Part shown: positions 1-6,007 of the stretch, piece after piece
How the letters are laid out: each line of letters begins with the position of its first letter
Numbering within the stretch: the first letter of the stretch is position 1
Assembly (NCBI GenBank): GCA_003529705.1
Contig: DPVA01000228.1
Coordinates: forward strand, 1,666 to 14,534
Source: Gammaproteobacteria bacterium
Lineage (GTDB): Bacteria > Pseudomonadota > Gammaproteobacteria > Arenicellales > UBA868
Length of the DNA stretch: 12,869 bases
Direction: 5' to 3'
Made by a program: the position numbers and the translations under genes
Notes under the pieces: generated by a model
The model's database searches: none
What the model was told of the DNA's origin: nothing
Seen by the model: the letters and a program-made list of their open reading frames with translations, nothing else

Positions 1-608
1 TGCTGGCCGAAACGGTTAATCCAGGCAACCTTGAATCCAAAAGCACCGGCACCTGCGGCATCCCAAGCGTTGGACGAGTGGAATATGATTTCGCTAACCT
101 GGAGATTCAACTGATCAATCGCCAGCCGGTAAACCCGCGGGTCCGGCTTGTAGACGCCAAGGAGGTCAACTGAAATTACCGCATCGAACAAATCCTGAAG
201 TTCACTGTTTCGAACCGCAGCATTAAGCATTTCGGTAGAACCGTTGGACAAGATTGCACAACGAAAACCTTTTTTCTTCAATTCTCCGAGCACTTCCGGC
301 ACCTCGGGATAGCAAGAGAGTTGAAGATAGGCCTGCATTAGATCCTGTTGCAGCGCGGCATCAGCCACATCATAAGTATCAAGTGCAAAATCCAGTGCAT
401 CCTGAGTGATCTGCCAGAAATCTACATATAGGCCCATGAGGGTACGCAGCCAAGTATATTCGAGTTGCTTGGCACGCCACAGCATAGAAACAGCGCTGGC
501 ATCGGGCAGTCGAGCCGAATGACGCCCGACGGCAGAGTGCACATCAAACAAGGTTCCGTAAGCATCGAACACACAGGCCCGAATCCCTTTGAACCTCGTA
601 GCACTCAT
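1..608 (-). CDS. L-2-haloacid dehalogenase (haloacid dehalogenase type II), 3' end cut by window edge
   Basis: Predicted cytoplasmic HAD-fold hydrolase that removes halide from L-2-haloalkanoic acids to give D-2-hydroxy acids. The first 202 residues are present; about 20-30 C-terminal residues lie outside the window. The residues that define true haloacid dehalogenases within the HAD superfamily are all visible: nucleophile Asp15 in VFDAYGTL, Arg45 in the WRAKQLEYTWLR block, Ser121-Asn122 in ILSNGS, Lys154 and Tyr160 in YKPDPRVY, and the HSSNAWDAAGA loop with Ser178, Asn180 and Asp183. This matches the catalytic set known from Pseudomonas L-DEX, so a phosphatase role is unlikely. The start is ATG at 608, 22 nt after the thioesterase stop, with a weak purine-rich site (AAGAGA) 9 nt upstream. 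It is probably co-transcribed with the thioesterase. The natural substrate is unknown; the link to halogenated acids comes from the family. Confidence 0.9.
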   Translation of the reverse strand, partial: MSATRFKGIRACVFDAYGTLFDVHSAVGRHSARLPDASAVSMLWRAKQLEYTWLRTLMGLYVDFWQITQDALDFALDTYDVADAALQQDLMQAYLQLSCYPEVPEVLGELKKKGFRCAILSNGSTEMLNAAVRNSELQDLFDAVISVDLLGVYKPDPRVYRLAIDQLNLQVSEIIFHSSNAWDAAGAGAFGFKVAWINRFGQ

Positions 609-630
609 GTCATTCAGTCTCTTAGGTAAT

Positions 631-1053
631 TCAAGCCGAATCTGGCGGAATCGAATAAGTGGCTGTCACATGCGCCACCAGATTATTGCGATCTGCGCTG
701 ACTATCTCGACCTCGCCAACAGCCAGGCGTTTACCCAGTTTGATAATCCCAGCATCTGCAATCAAGTCTGCTTCCCCAGGGCGGGATAGGAAATTGATAT
801 TGAAACTCGTGGTGACAGCAAGTTCTACAAGGCCAATGCGGCTCAGCAGCGCTGCGTAAATTGCATAGTCCGCAAGCCCCATCATGACCGGGCCCGCGAT
901 AGTACCCCCTGGCCGAAGAAAACTGCTTCGATAAGGTGCTCGCACCACAGCCCGTCCGTCTGCAAGGGACTCCAGGATAAATCCGGATTCGACTGCAAAC
1001 GGTAACTGTTCCCGAATTAGGGATTCCATTTGCACAATCGAGATCTCGGACAT
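631..1053 (-). CDS. PaaI-type hotdog-fold thioesterase
   Basis: A 140-residue single-domain hotdog protein, the usual size for PaaI/YbgC-like acyl-CoA thioesterases. The central block RPGGTIAGPVMMGLAD (residues 47-62) is the family's helix-capping motif, and Asp62 is the likely catalytic acid. The following strands (SFNINFLSRPGEADLIADA, then GKRLAVGEVEI) fit the hotdog sheet. The family hydrolyses acyl- or aryl-CoA thioesters in the cytoplasm, usually as a tetramer; the substrate here cannot be read from sequence. ATG at 1053 is used as the start; no strong Shine-Dalgarno sequence is visible, and Met9 is an alternative. It heads an apparent two-gene unit with the haloacid dehalogenase and is divergent from the crotonase-like gene, about 64 bp away, so promoters for both directions must lie in or near that short gap. 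Confidence 0.8.
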   Translation of the reverse strand: MSEISIVQMESLIREQLPFAVESGFILESLADGRAVVRAPYRSSFLRPGGTIAGPVMMGLADYAIYAALLSRIGLVELAVTTSFNINFLSRPGEADLIADAGIIKLGKRLAVGEVEIVSADRNNLVAHVTATYSIPPDSA

Positions 1054-1117
1054 AGCAGTTTACTTTTCTTGCCTACAAGGTGTAAGTTACGCGGTGTTTC
1101 AGTTAAAGGATGCCGCA

Positions 1118-1918
1118 ATGAAAGCGTCTTCGGCTTTTCAGGATACTTCGCCCATCGTTATCAAAGAGACCCGAGCGCCCGGGGTTATGATGCTGACCCT
1201 GAATCGGCCCGATCAGTATAACCCCTTGTCCGAGCAGATGCTGTCGTCGCTCCAGGCAGAAATTGACGAGGTGTCAGCGAATAATGAGATCAAGGTCCTG
1301 ATCATTGCAGCCACCGGCAAGGCCTTCTGTGCCGGTCATGATCTTAAGGAAATGCGAGCTACACCCGATCAGCTTTACTATGAAGATCTCTTTTCTCGAT
1401 GCAGTCAGATGATGCTGACTTTGGCCCGCATGCCACAGATCGTGGTGGCCAGGGTACAGGGCATGGCAACCGCTGCCGGCTGTCAACTTGTAGCGAATGC
1501 AGATCTTGCCGTCACAGTGGACACGGCACGCTTTGCCGTTTCCGGAATCAACCTTGGGCTTTTCTGTTCAACACCCAGCGTTCCATTGAGTCGGGCCATC
1601 TCACGCAAACGGGCCTTCGAGATGCTAACCACCGGAGGCTTCATTGATGCGCATACAGCACATGAGTATGGACTGGTTAATGATGTGGTCCCCGCTGACA
1701 AACTCGACGAGACGGTCGATGCCCTAGCGCAGAATATTGCCAGCAAGCCGGCTGATGCTCTGCGGACCGGAAAAGCACTCTTCTACCGGCAACTGAATAT
1801 GCCGCTGGCCGAAGCCTATCAGGCTGCCGGACAGGTCATGGCCGACAACATGCTCTTCCGTGATACGCAGGAGGGCGTCGACGCGTTCATTGAAAAACGC
1901 GATCCGAACTGGAACTAA
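1118..1918 (+). CDS. Crotonase-superfamily protein, ECHDC3-like (annotated as enoyl-CoA hydratase)
   Basis: A 266-residue crotonase-fold protein. The oxyanion-hole elements are present: AFCAGHDLKEM (residues 69-79) and the VQGMATAAGCQLVANADLAV segment (113-132). The run GLFCSTPSVPLSR (147 onward) is the signature I associate with ECHDC3-type proteins rather than with classical fatty-acid oxidation hydratases. The two glutamates needed for hydration of 2-enoyl-CoA (Glu144 and Glu164 of the rat enzyme) align here with Gln123 and Gly143, so normal hydratase activity is doubtful. The start chosen is ATG 1118, preceded at 7 nt by AAAGGA; an upstream in-frame GTG at 1094 has no ribosome site. The gene is divergent from the thioesterase and convergent with comM. 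Confidence is high for the fold and low for a specific reaction. Confidence 0.87.
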   Translation: MKASSAFQDTSPIVIKETRAPGVMMLTLNRPDQYNPLSEQMLSSLQAEIDEVSANNEIKVLIIAATGKAFCAGHDLKEMRATPDQLYYEDLFSRCSQMMLTLARMPQIVVARVQGMATAAGCQLVANADLAVTVDTARFAVSGINLGLFCSTPSVPLSRAISRKRAFEMLTTGGFIDAHTAHEYGLVNDVVPADKLDETVDALAQNIASKPADALRTGKALFYRQLNMPLAEAYQAAGQVMADNMLFRDTQEGVDAFIEKRDPNWN

Positions 1919-1919
1919 A

Positions 1920-1935
1920 GACCGCTATGGCGGTC
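1920..1935. terminator. Hairpin between convergent crotonase-like gene and comM
   Basis: A perfect 6-bp inverted repeat (GACCGC / GCGGTC) with a 4-nt TATG loop fills most of the 21 bp between the two stop codons. It could fold on transcripts from either direction. Neither strand has a U-tract after the stem, so it is not a canonical intrinsic terminator. A role in termination or 3'-end protection is an inference from its position. Confidence 0.45.
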
Positions 1936-1939
1936 CGGT

Positions 1940-3454
1940 CTAAGTAGGATTAGGCGCTCGATACTGTAAAGCCTCCGCAAGATGCTCCGCCGTGAGCGTA
2001 GCCGTATCCTCAAGGTCAGCAATTGTCCGCGCCACTCTGATAACCCGGTGGTGTCCACGGACAGAAAACCCCAACTTTTTGCTCGCTTGGATGAGAAAAC
2101 ACTGCGCGTCATAGGGCAACGGGGCAACCTGCTGCAGCTCGCTTTGGGTTAGATAGGCATTAATGTTGCCGGCGCGTGCTGTCTGACGCTCGCGTGCACA
2201 GCCAACACGGCTTTTGACCTCAGCAGAATTTTCAGCGCCTGATTTCTTGATGTTGAGTTCTCCAGGATCCACTGCCTGTAGCCTCACCTGGAGATCCACC
2301 CGGTCTATCAGTGGCCCCGAAAGGCGGTTCCAGTACCGCCTGACCTGCTGGGCGGTACACTGACAGCGGCCAGACCGATCTCCGTAGTAACCGCAGCTAC
2401 AGGGGTTCATCGCACTCACCCACTGAAAACGACTGGGATAACGGACCGTCCGCCCTGCCCGAGCGATCGATACCGACCCCGACTCCAGTGGCTCACGTAA
2501 CTGATCGAGCACCTGCCGGGAGAACTCCGACAGTTCATCGAGAAAAAGCACGCCGTTGTGTGCCAACGAGATCTCGCCTGGTCTCACCCGGGCGCCTCCC
2601 CCCACCAGCGACACAGCGGACGCACTGTGGTGCGGTGCGCGAAATGGCCGAAGCTGCCAGTGTTGGCTATCAAAACCCAGGTGTGACACCGAGTAGACTG
2701 CCGCCGTCTCCAGCGCCTCGTCCCCCTGCATATCCGGTAGGATACCCGCAAGCCGTTCAGCCAGCATTGTCTTGCCACAGCCGGGAGGACCCACCATCAT
2801 CAGCGAATGGCCACCGGCTGCTGCAATCTCGAGAGCGCGCACGCCCAAGGGCTGGCCGCAGATATCCTTAAGATCGCCAGGCTCATTACCTTGTCGAGGC
2901 TTTTCCAAAGGTGCAGCAGCGATCGGTGCCGGAATCGGTGCAAGTCCGGATAGGTATGCAGCCGCTTGTGTCAGGCTCTCAACCGCCAGCAGTCTCACAT
3001 CCCGCACGAGGCTGGCTTCGGCGCGGTTAGCCATCGGCAGCATCACGGCCCGTCCGAGTCTACCGGCCGCCAGTACCGCCGGCAAAACACCAGGAATCGG
3101 CCTCAGTTCTCCACCCAGACCCAATTCACCCAGATACTCACCTGAAAGATCGACTTCTGTCGATCTCAGTTGACCGGAGGCCGCAAGGATGCCTAGAGCT
3201 ATTGGCAGATCGAACCGGCCGCCCTGCTTGGGAAGGTCAGCGGGAGCGAGGTTTACGGTAATCCTGCGCACCGGAAAATCAAAGCCCGAATTGATCAGTG
3301 CGCTACGTACCCGTTCGCGGCTCTCTCGGACAGCGGCCTCGGGGAGGCCGACAATGGTAAAAGACGGTAGGCCACCCGAAAGGTGGACCTCGACCGCAAC
3401 CGATGGCGCATCGAGGCCGCTAGGCGCCCGACTCTGAAGTCTCGCGAGGGACAT
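1940..3454 (-). CDS. comM: ComM/YifB-family Mg-chelatase-like AAA+ ATPase
   Basis: A 504-residue protein of typical family length. In order it has an N-terminal Lon-protease-like fold region (about 1-170, with GLPEAAVRESRERVRSA), an AAA+ core with Walker A GPPGCGKT (222-229) and Walker B VLFLDE (302-307), a four-cysteine cluster (C352, C354, C364, C366), and a C-terminal Mg-chelatase helical part with RGHHRVIRVARTIADL (466-481). ComM is known as a hexameric helicase that promotes branch migration during integration of transformed DNA; most gammaproteobacteria carry it even without known competence, so natural transformation should not be assumed. The start is ATG 3454, with a strong AGGAG 8 nt upstream. 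It lies 48 bp downstream of ubiK on the same strand, a common gammaproteobacterial arrangement, and is probably co-transcribed with it. Confidence 0.95.
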   Translation of the reverse strand: MSLARLQSRAPSGLDAPSVAVEVHLSGGLPSFTIVGLPEAAVRESRERVRSALINSGFDFPVRRITVNLAPADLPKQGGRFDLPIALGILAASGQLRSTEVDLSGEYLGELGLGGELRPIPGVLPAVLAAGRLGRAVMLPMANRAEASLVRDVRLLAVESLTQAAAYLSGLAPIPAPIAAAPLEKPRQGNEPGDLKDICGQPLGVRALEIAAAGGHSLMMVGPPGCGKTMLAERLAGILPDMQGDEALETAAVYSVSHLGFDSQHWQLRPFRAPHHSASAVSLVGGGARVRPGEISLAHNGVLFLDELSEFSRQVLDQLREPLESGSVSIARAGRTVRYPSRFQWVSAMNPCSCGYYGDRSGRCQCTAQQVRRYWNRLSGPLIDRVDLQVRLQAVDPGELNIKKSGAENSAEVKSRVGCARERQTARAGNINAYLTQSELQQVAPLPYDAQCFLIQASKKLGFSVRGHHRVIRVARTIADLEDTATLTAEHLAEALQYRAPNPT

Positions 3455-3502
3455 GTTGACAGCTCCTTGTCATGGTTTCCCGATCCGTGGGATGAAGAGT
3501 TG

Positions 3503-3748
3503 CTAAGGATCGGCGCTACGCTTAAGCGCATCCTCAAGCTCGATGACCCGTTTCTGGAGTTCCTCCAACTGACTGCGAGTCCTTGCCAGAACCTTTTCTT
3601 GAATCTCGAGTTCTTCCCGGCTAACAAGATCCATCTTCTCAAGAGATGACTGGACCATTGCCCGAACATTCTTTTTGACGTCCTCAGCGATATCTACTGG
3701 TAACACCTCTCCCAGCGATTCAGCGATTTTTTTAAATGGCGTCGTCAT
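3503..3748 (-). CDS. ubiK: UbiK (YqiC/BMFP family) ubiquinone biosynthesis accessory factor
   Basis: An 81-residue protein with the family's two-part layout: an N-terminal amphipathic segment (PFKKIAESLGEVLP ... DIAEDVKKNVRAMVQ) and a C-terminal coiled coil built on LVSREELEIQEKVLARTR and the following EELQKRVIELEDAL heptads. UbiK forms a trimeric coiled coil, associates with membranes and binds UbiJ to support aerobic ubiquinone synthesis in the soluble Ubi complex. The C-terminal sequence matches E. coli YqiC closely around LVSREE and VLxRTR. The start is ATG 3748; no convincing Shine-Dalgarno is seen (CTTCGCGAC precedes it), so translation may be modest or the start may differ slightly. 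It is divergent from glnK and upstream of comM. Confidence 0.9.
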   Translation of the reverse strand: MTTPFKKIAESLGEVLPVDIAEDVKKNVRAMVQSSLEKMDLVSREELEIQEKVLARTRSQLEELQKRVIELEDALKRSADP

Positions 3749-3787
3749 GTCGCGAAGGTTGTTATTCCCAAAACTTTTAAGAGTTCT

Positions 3788-3796
3788 ATTTTACCA
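3788..3796 (-). promoter_or_regulatory. Candidate extended -10 promoter for ubiK-comM
   Basis: On the minus strand the sequence TGG-TAAAAT matches an extended -10 element (TGn plus TATAAT with one mismatch), placing a start site near 3781 and giving a leader of about 33 nt before the ubiK ATG. No recognisable -35 box lies at the right distance, which is tolerated for extended -10 promoters. This is sequence inference only. Confidence 0.4.
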
Positions 3797-3805
3797 CCCC
3801 GGATG

Positions 3806-3826
3806 ATCAAAGCGCGTTGCTTTGAT
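3806..3826. repeat. Perfect inverted repeat in the ubiK-glnK intergenic region
   Basis: ATCAAAGC-GCGTT-GCTTTGAT: perfect 8-bp arms around a 5-nt centre. It lies just upstream of the candidate ubiK -10, where a -35 box would be, and overlaps the distal NtrC-like site. It could be a dimeric regulator's operator acting on ubiK-comM, on glnK, or on both. The regulator is not identifiable from sequence. Confidence 0.5.
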
Positions 3827-3834
3827 TCAGTGCA
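3818..3834 (+). promoter_or_regulatory. NtrC-like site 1 (distal, weak)
   Basis: A 17-bp sequence TGCTTT-GATTC-AGTGCA compared with the NtrC consensus TGCACC-N5-GGTGCA: the outer TGC/TGCA is preserved, with mismatches in the inner positions. Its centre (3826) is 32 bp from the proximal site, the spacing of the paired NtrC enhancer sites at E. coli glnA. The sequence alone is weak; the pairing and the sigma-54 promoter downstream support it. Confidence 0.4.
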
Positions 3835-3849
3835 AAACGGGCGCCACCG

Positions 3850-3866
3850 TGCTACCTAGCGGTGCA
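3850..3866 (+). promoter_or_regulatory. NtrC-like site 2 (proximal)
   Basis: TGCTAC-CTAGC-GGTGCA has a perfect right half-site (GGTGCA) and a left half-site with two mismatches to TGCACC. It is centred at 3858, about 95 bp upstream of the expected sigma-54 transcription start, a typical enhancer distance for phosphorylated NtrC. Direction is given relative to glnK. Confidence 0.55.
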
Positions 3867-3925
3867 TTGCTTCGAAAAATCCCTCTCAGGCCAACTGAAT
3901 CACTCATTACGATGATTTTTTTAAT

Positions 3926-3942
3926 CTGGCACGCAAATTGCT
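3926..3942 (+). promoter_or_regulatory. Sigma-54 (RpoN) promoter of glnK
   Basis: CTGGCAC-GCAAA-TTGCT matches the sigma-54 consensus (YTGGCACGNNNNTTGCW) at every defined position. The invariant GG (3928-3929) and GC (3940-3941) are separated by the required 12 bp, predicting transcription from about 3953 and a leader of about 60 nt before the P-II gene. With the NtrC-like sites upstream this indicates activation under nitrogen limitation. Confidence 0.9.
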
Positions 3943-4014
3943 AGATAAGAAATACCACGCAGTGATCAGACCAGAGCTTGGACTGATCCCGAGATAAACA
4001 CTTTACACAGGAGA

Positions 4015-4365
4015 ATGTTGACGAAGCTTGTCACTGCCCTTCTCAAGCCATTTTGGCTGAACGATGTCCAGGACACCCTATCCCGGGTGGGAATCCAGCG
4101 TATGACTATTATCGAGGTCAAAGGATTTTGCCGGCAAAAGGGCCATACCGAACTGTACCGAGGCGCGGAATACCTGGTGGATTTCCTGGCTAAGGTAAAA
4201 CTTGAAGTTGCTGTTTCCGAAGCGCTAGTCGCTCAGGCTCTGGAAGCAATCATGGAGGCGGCCAGGACCGGAAAAATCGACGACGGAAAGATCTTCGTGC
4301 ACGGCATTGAACAGGCCTTCCGAATCCGTACCGGTGAGACTGGTCCGGACCAAGAACACAACTGA
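4015..4365 (+). CDS. glnK: P-II family nitrogen regulatory protein (GlnK type)
   Basis: A 116-residue P-II signalling protein, a trimer that binds ATP/ADP and 2-oxoglutarate and controls partners such as AmtB, NtrB and GlnE according to nitrogen status. The T-loop signature RQKGHTELYRGAEY (40-53) is intact, with Tyr53 equivalent to the uridylylated Tyr51; Lys60 (Lys58) and the C-terminal IRIRTGE are also kept. Two normally invariant glycines are changed: Gly37 to Cys39 in GFCRQKGH and Gly87 to Asp89 in GKIDDGK; both line the nucleotide/2-oxoglutarate pocket in known structures. Lys12 of the usual KPFKLDDV block is Trp14. Start: AGGAG ends one base before the ATG at 4015, too close for normal initiation, so TTG 4018 (spacing 4, 115 residues) is a serious alternative. 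Named GlnK because of the sigma-54/NtrC promoter. No amtB follows; the next gene is convergent. Confidence 0.93.
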   Translation: MLTKLVTALLKPFWLNDVQDTLSRVGIQRMTIIEVKGFCRQKGHTELYRGAEYLVDFLAKVKLEVAVSEALVAQALEAIMEAARTGKIDDGKIFVHGIEQAFRIRTGETGPDQEHN

Positions 4366-4553
4366 ACTCCCGATCACCAATTCTGATTCAGCACTTTCCT
4401 CGGAACTGATCGGTACGGGTGTCATCTTCCGCTTAGTCTTCGCGGCCAATCTTGTCACCTGGGCCGCAATTTGAGTGTCGCGTGGAATTCGTGTCAGCGA
4501 GGGGGAGGAGTATCGGGGTGTCGATGCATCCGAATACGGTCTCGAGTAGTCCC

Positions 4554-4597
4554 CGGCTTTACATCGGGAGCGCAGTAGCGCTGCTGATGTAAAGCCG
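4554..4597. repeat. Long palindrome between glnK and surA (possible bidirectional terminator or REP-like element)
   Basis: Perfect 12-bp arms (CGGCTTTACATC / GATGTAAAGCCG) enclose a further G-U pair, a G-C pair, one G-G mismatch and a 5-bp inner stem (AGCGC / GCGCT) with an AGTA loop: a 44-bp cruciform-like element with almost no unpaired bases. No U-tract follows on either strand. It lies in the 280-bp gap between the convergent glnK and surA genes, in which no convincing gene is seen. It may end or stabilise transcripts from both sides, or be a copy of a dispersed palindromic repeat; sequence from elsewhere in the genome would be needed to tell. Confidence 0.75.
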
Positions 4598-4645
4598 ATT
4601 CAGCAAAGGTTTCAGCATGACATTGCCCCCGTTTCGAGGCGTTGT

Positions 4646-6007
4646 CTATTCAGCGGGCCTCACTCGATAACGCACGAATGCTTCTTCCCGAAGAAGTTGG
4701 GTCCACTGCTCAAACTCTTCTTCAGTCTTGCGTCCAGCGATAATACTTTTCGCCTGACGTCGGCGTAGGGTGTTACCAACATCTTTTTCCCGCTCTCCCG
4801 TAATCTGGGCAATATGCCAGCCGGCTGCGGTCTGAAATGCTGGGCTGACCTCATTAACGGATAGGAGATCAAGGGCCTGCTCGAATTCACTAGGCAACTC
4901 CCCGGGCCCCAACCATCCAAGATTTCCTCCAAGTGCCCGGGTGCTGGTGTCCTCCGACTGTAAACGGGCGACGGCGCCAAAGTCCTCGCCCGCGACAATA
5001 CGGTCACGGACCCGTTCAAGTCGTGCTCGCAGTTGCTCATCTGGCAACAGCACGCTGGCCCTGATCAGAATATGTCGGACTTGCTGCTGAAGCACGACCA
5101 TCTCCTCCTGGGATTTCCTTGCCAGCACCTTCAGCAGATGCCACCCATTAGAGCTTTTAAATACAGCAGACAACCCCCCAGCAGGAATACCTTCTACAGC
5201 GTCCAGAAAAAGTTGTGGTAACTGCTCCGCGGTTCGTATGCCAAGAAACCCCCCTTGCGCCGCCTTATTACCTTCAGAATAACGTCTTGCCGCCTCAGTA
5301 AACGCGAGTCCAGCGACAATCTCAAGACGGATTTCCCGAAGTCGGCTCCGGACATTGGCAACCTCGGTCTCTGACGCATTTGAGGGCAGTTTCAGAAGAA
5401 TATGCGCAAGACCAAGTTCAAGGGTAGTGTTGTCTTCCGAATTGGAGTTTTGCGAAAGATATTCATCGATCTCCTGCTCATTGACGGTGACCTGCCGTCG
5501 GATTCGCCGATCAATCAGCTTCCGGATAGTCAACTGTTTGCGCAGGTCCGCCTCGTAGGCTTTAAGCGCAACGCCCGCTTCTGCGATTGCCGTTTCTAAC
5601 TGCGCTAGGGTTAAACCGTTCTGCTGGGCAATTGTCATCAGAGCGTAAGCCACTTCCCGATCACTCGCTGAAATCGACAAACGGGCAGCCACGCTCAGTA
5701 GCAGTGCATCCACGATCAACTCCTCCAAGAGTCCTGACACCAGGACATCGCGAGGTGGTAGGGGCTGACCGGCGGAACGCAGCTCCATCTCGGCAAGCGA
5801 GATTTCTCTATTGAGATCGGCTTCGCTGATAACGCCGTCGTTAACCACCACCAAAACACGGTTGAGAGATTCCTCTGCAAACGTGCCGGCCGACAACGCG
5901 GTTGTCACCGCGCCCACTACCAGTACGCGACCGAGGCAACGCCGGAGGCCGACGGTGCAGCATCGGAGAGCGCGCCTCAAATCCGCAAATACACTAACTA
6001 ATTCCAC
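4646..6007 (-). CDS. surA: Periplasmic chaperone/peptidyl-prolyl isomerase SurA
   Basis: A 453-residue parvulin-type chaperone that escorts unfolded outer-membrane proteins, LptD among them, through the periplasm to the BAM complex. A signal peptide with a basic n-region and hydrophobic core (VLVVGAVTTALSA) is followed by a likely cleavage after TFA at residue 44. An N-terminal chaperone domain (about 48-190, starting LNRVLVVVNDGVISEADL) precedes two parvulin domains (about 195-297 and 306-404). Each carries family motifs: LAHILLKL ... GGFLGIR ... SNGWHLLKV, and VRHILIRA ... GGNLGWLGPGELP ... AAGWHIAQI. The initiation codon is GTG 6007, overlapping the lptD stop by 10 nt, with a poor Shine-Dalgarno, so translational coupling to lptD is likely. 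The pdxA and rsmA genes that often follow surA are absent; glnK faces it instead. Confidence 0.95.
   Translation of the reverse strand: MELVSVFADLRRALRCCTVGLRRCLGRVLVVGAVTTALSAGTFAEESLNRVLVVVNDGVISEADLNREISLAEMELRSAGQPLPPRDVLVSGLLEELIVDALLLSVAARLSISASDREVAYALMTIAQQNGLTLAQLETAIAEAGVALKAYEADLRKQLTIRKLIDRRIRRQVTVNEQEIDEYLSQNSNSEDNTTLELGLAHILLKLPSNASETEVANVRSRLREIRLEIVAGLAFTEAARRYSEGNKAAQGGFLGIRTAEQLPQLFLDAVEGIPAGGLSAVFKSSNGWHLLKVLARKSQEEMVVLQQQVRHILIRASVLLPDEQLRARLERVRDRIVAGEDFGAVARLQSEDTSTRALGGNLGWLGPGELPSEFEQALDLLSVNEVSPAFQTAAGWHIAQITGEREKDVGNTLRRRQAKSIIAGRKTEEEFEQWTQLLREEAFVRYRVRPAE

Noticed and set aside
2488..2871. Plus-strand open frame of 127 codons
   Set aside because: Antisense to the AAA+ core of comM; proline/arginine-rich as expected of a shadow of a GC-rich gene.
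3896..3910. Candidate IHF site between the NtrC-like sites and the sigma-54 promoter (AATCACTCATTAC)
   Set aside because: Fails the TTR part of the consensus WATCAANNNNTTR.
4225..4458. Minus-strand open frame of 77 codons over the 3' end of glnK
   Set aside because: Mostly antisense to conserved P-II sequence; no ribosome site and no family resemblance.
4660..5040. Minus-strand open frame of 126 codons
   Set aside because: Lies within surA in another frame; surA's parvulin motifs account for the coding signal.
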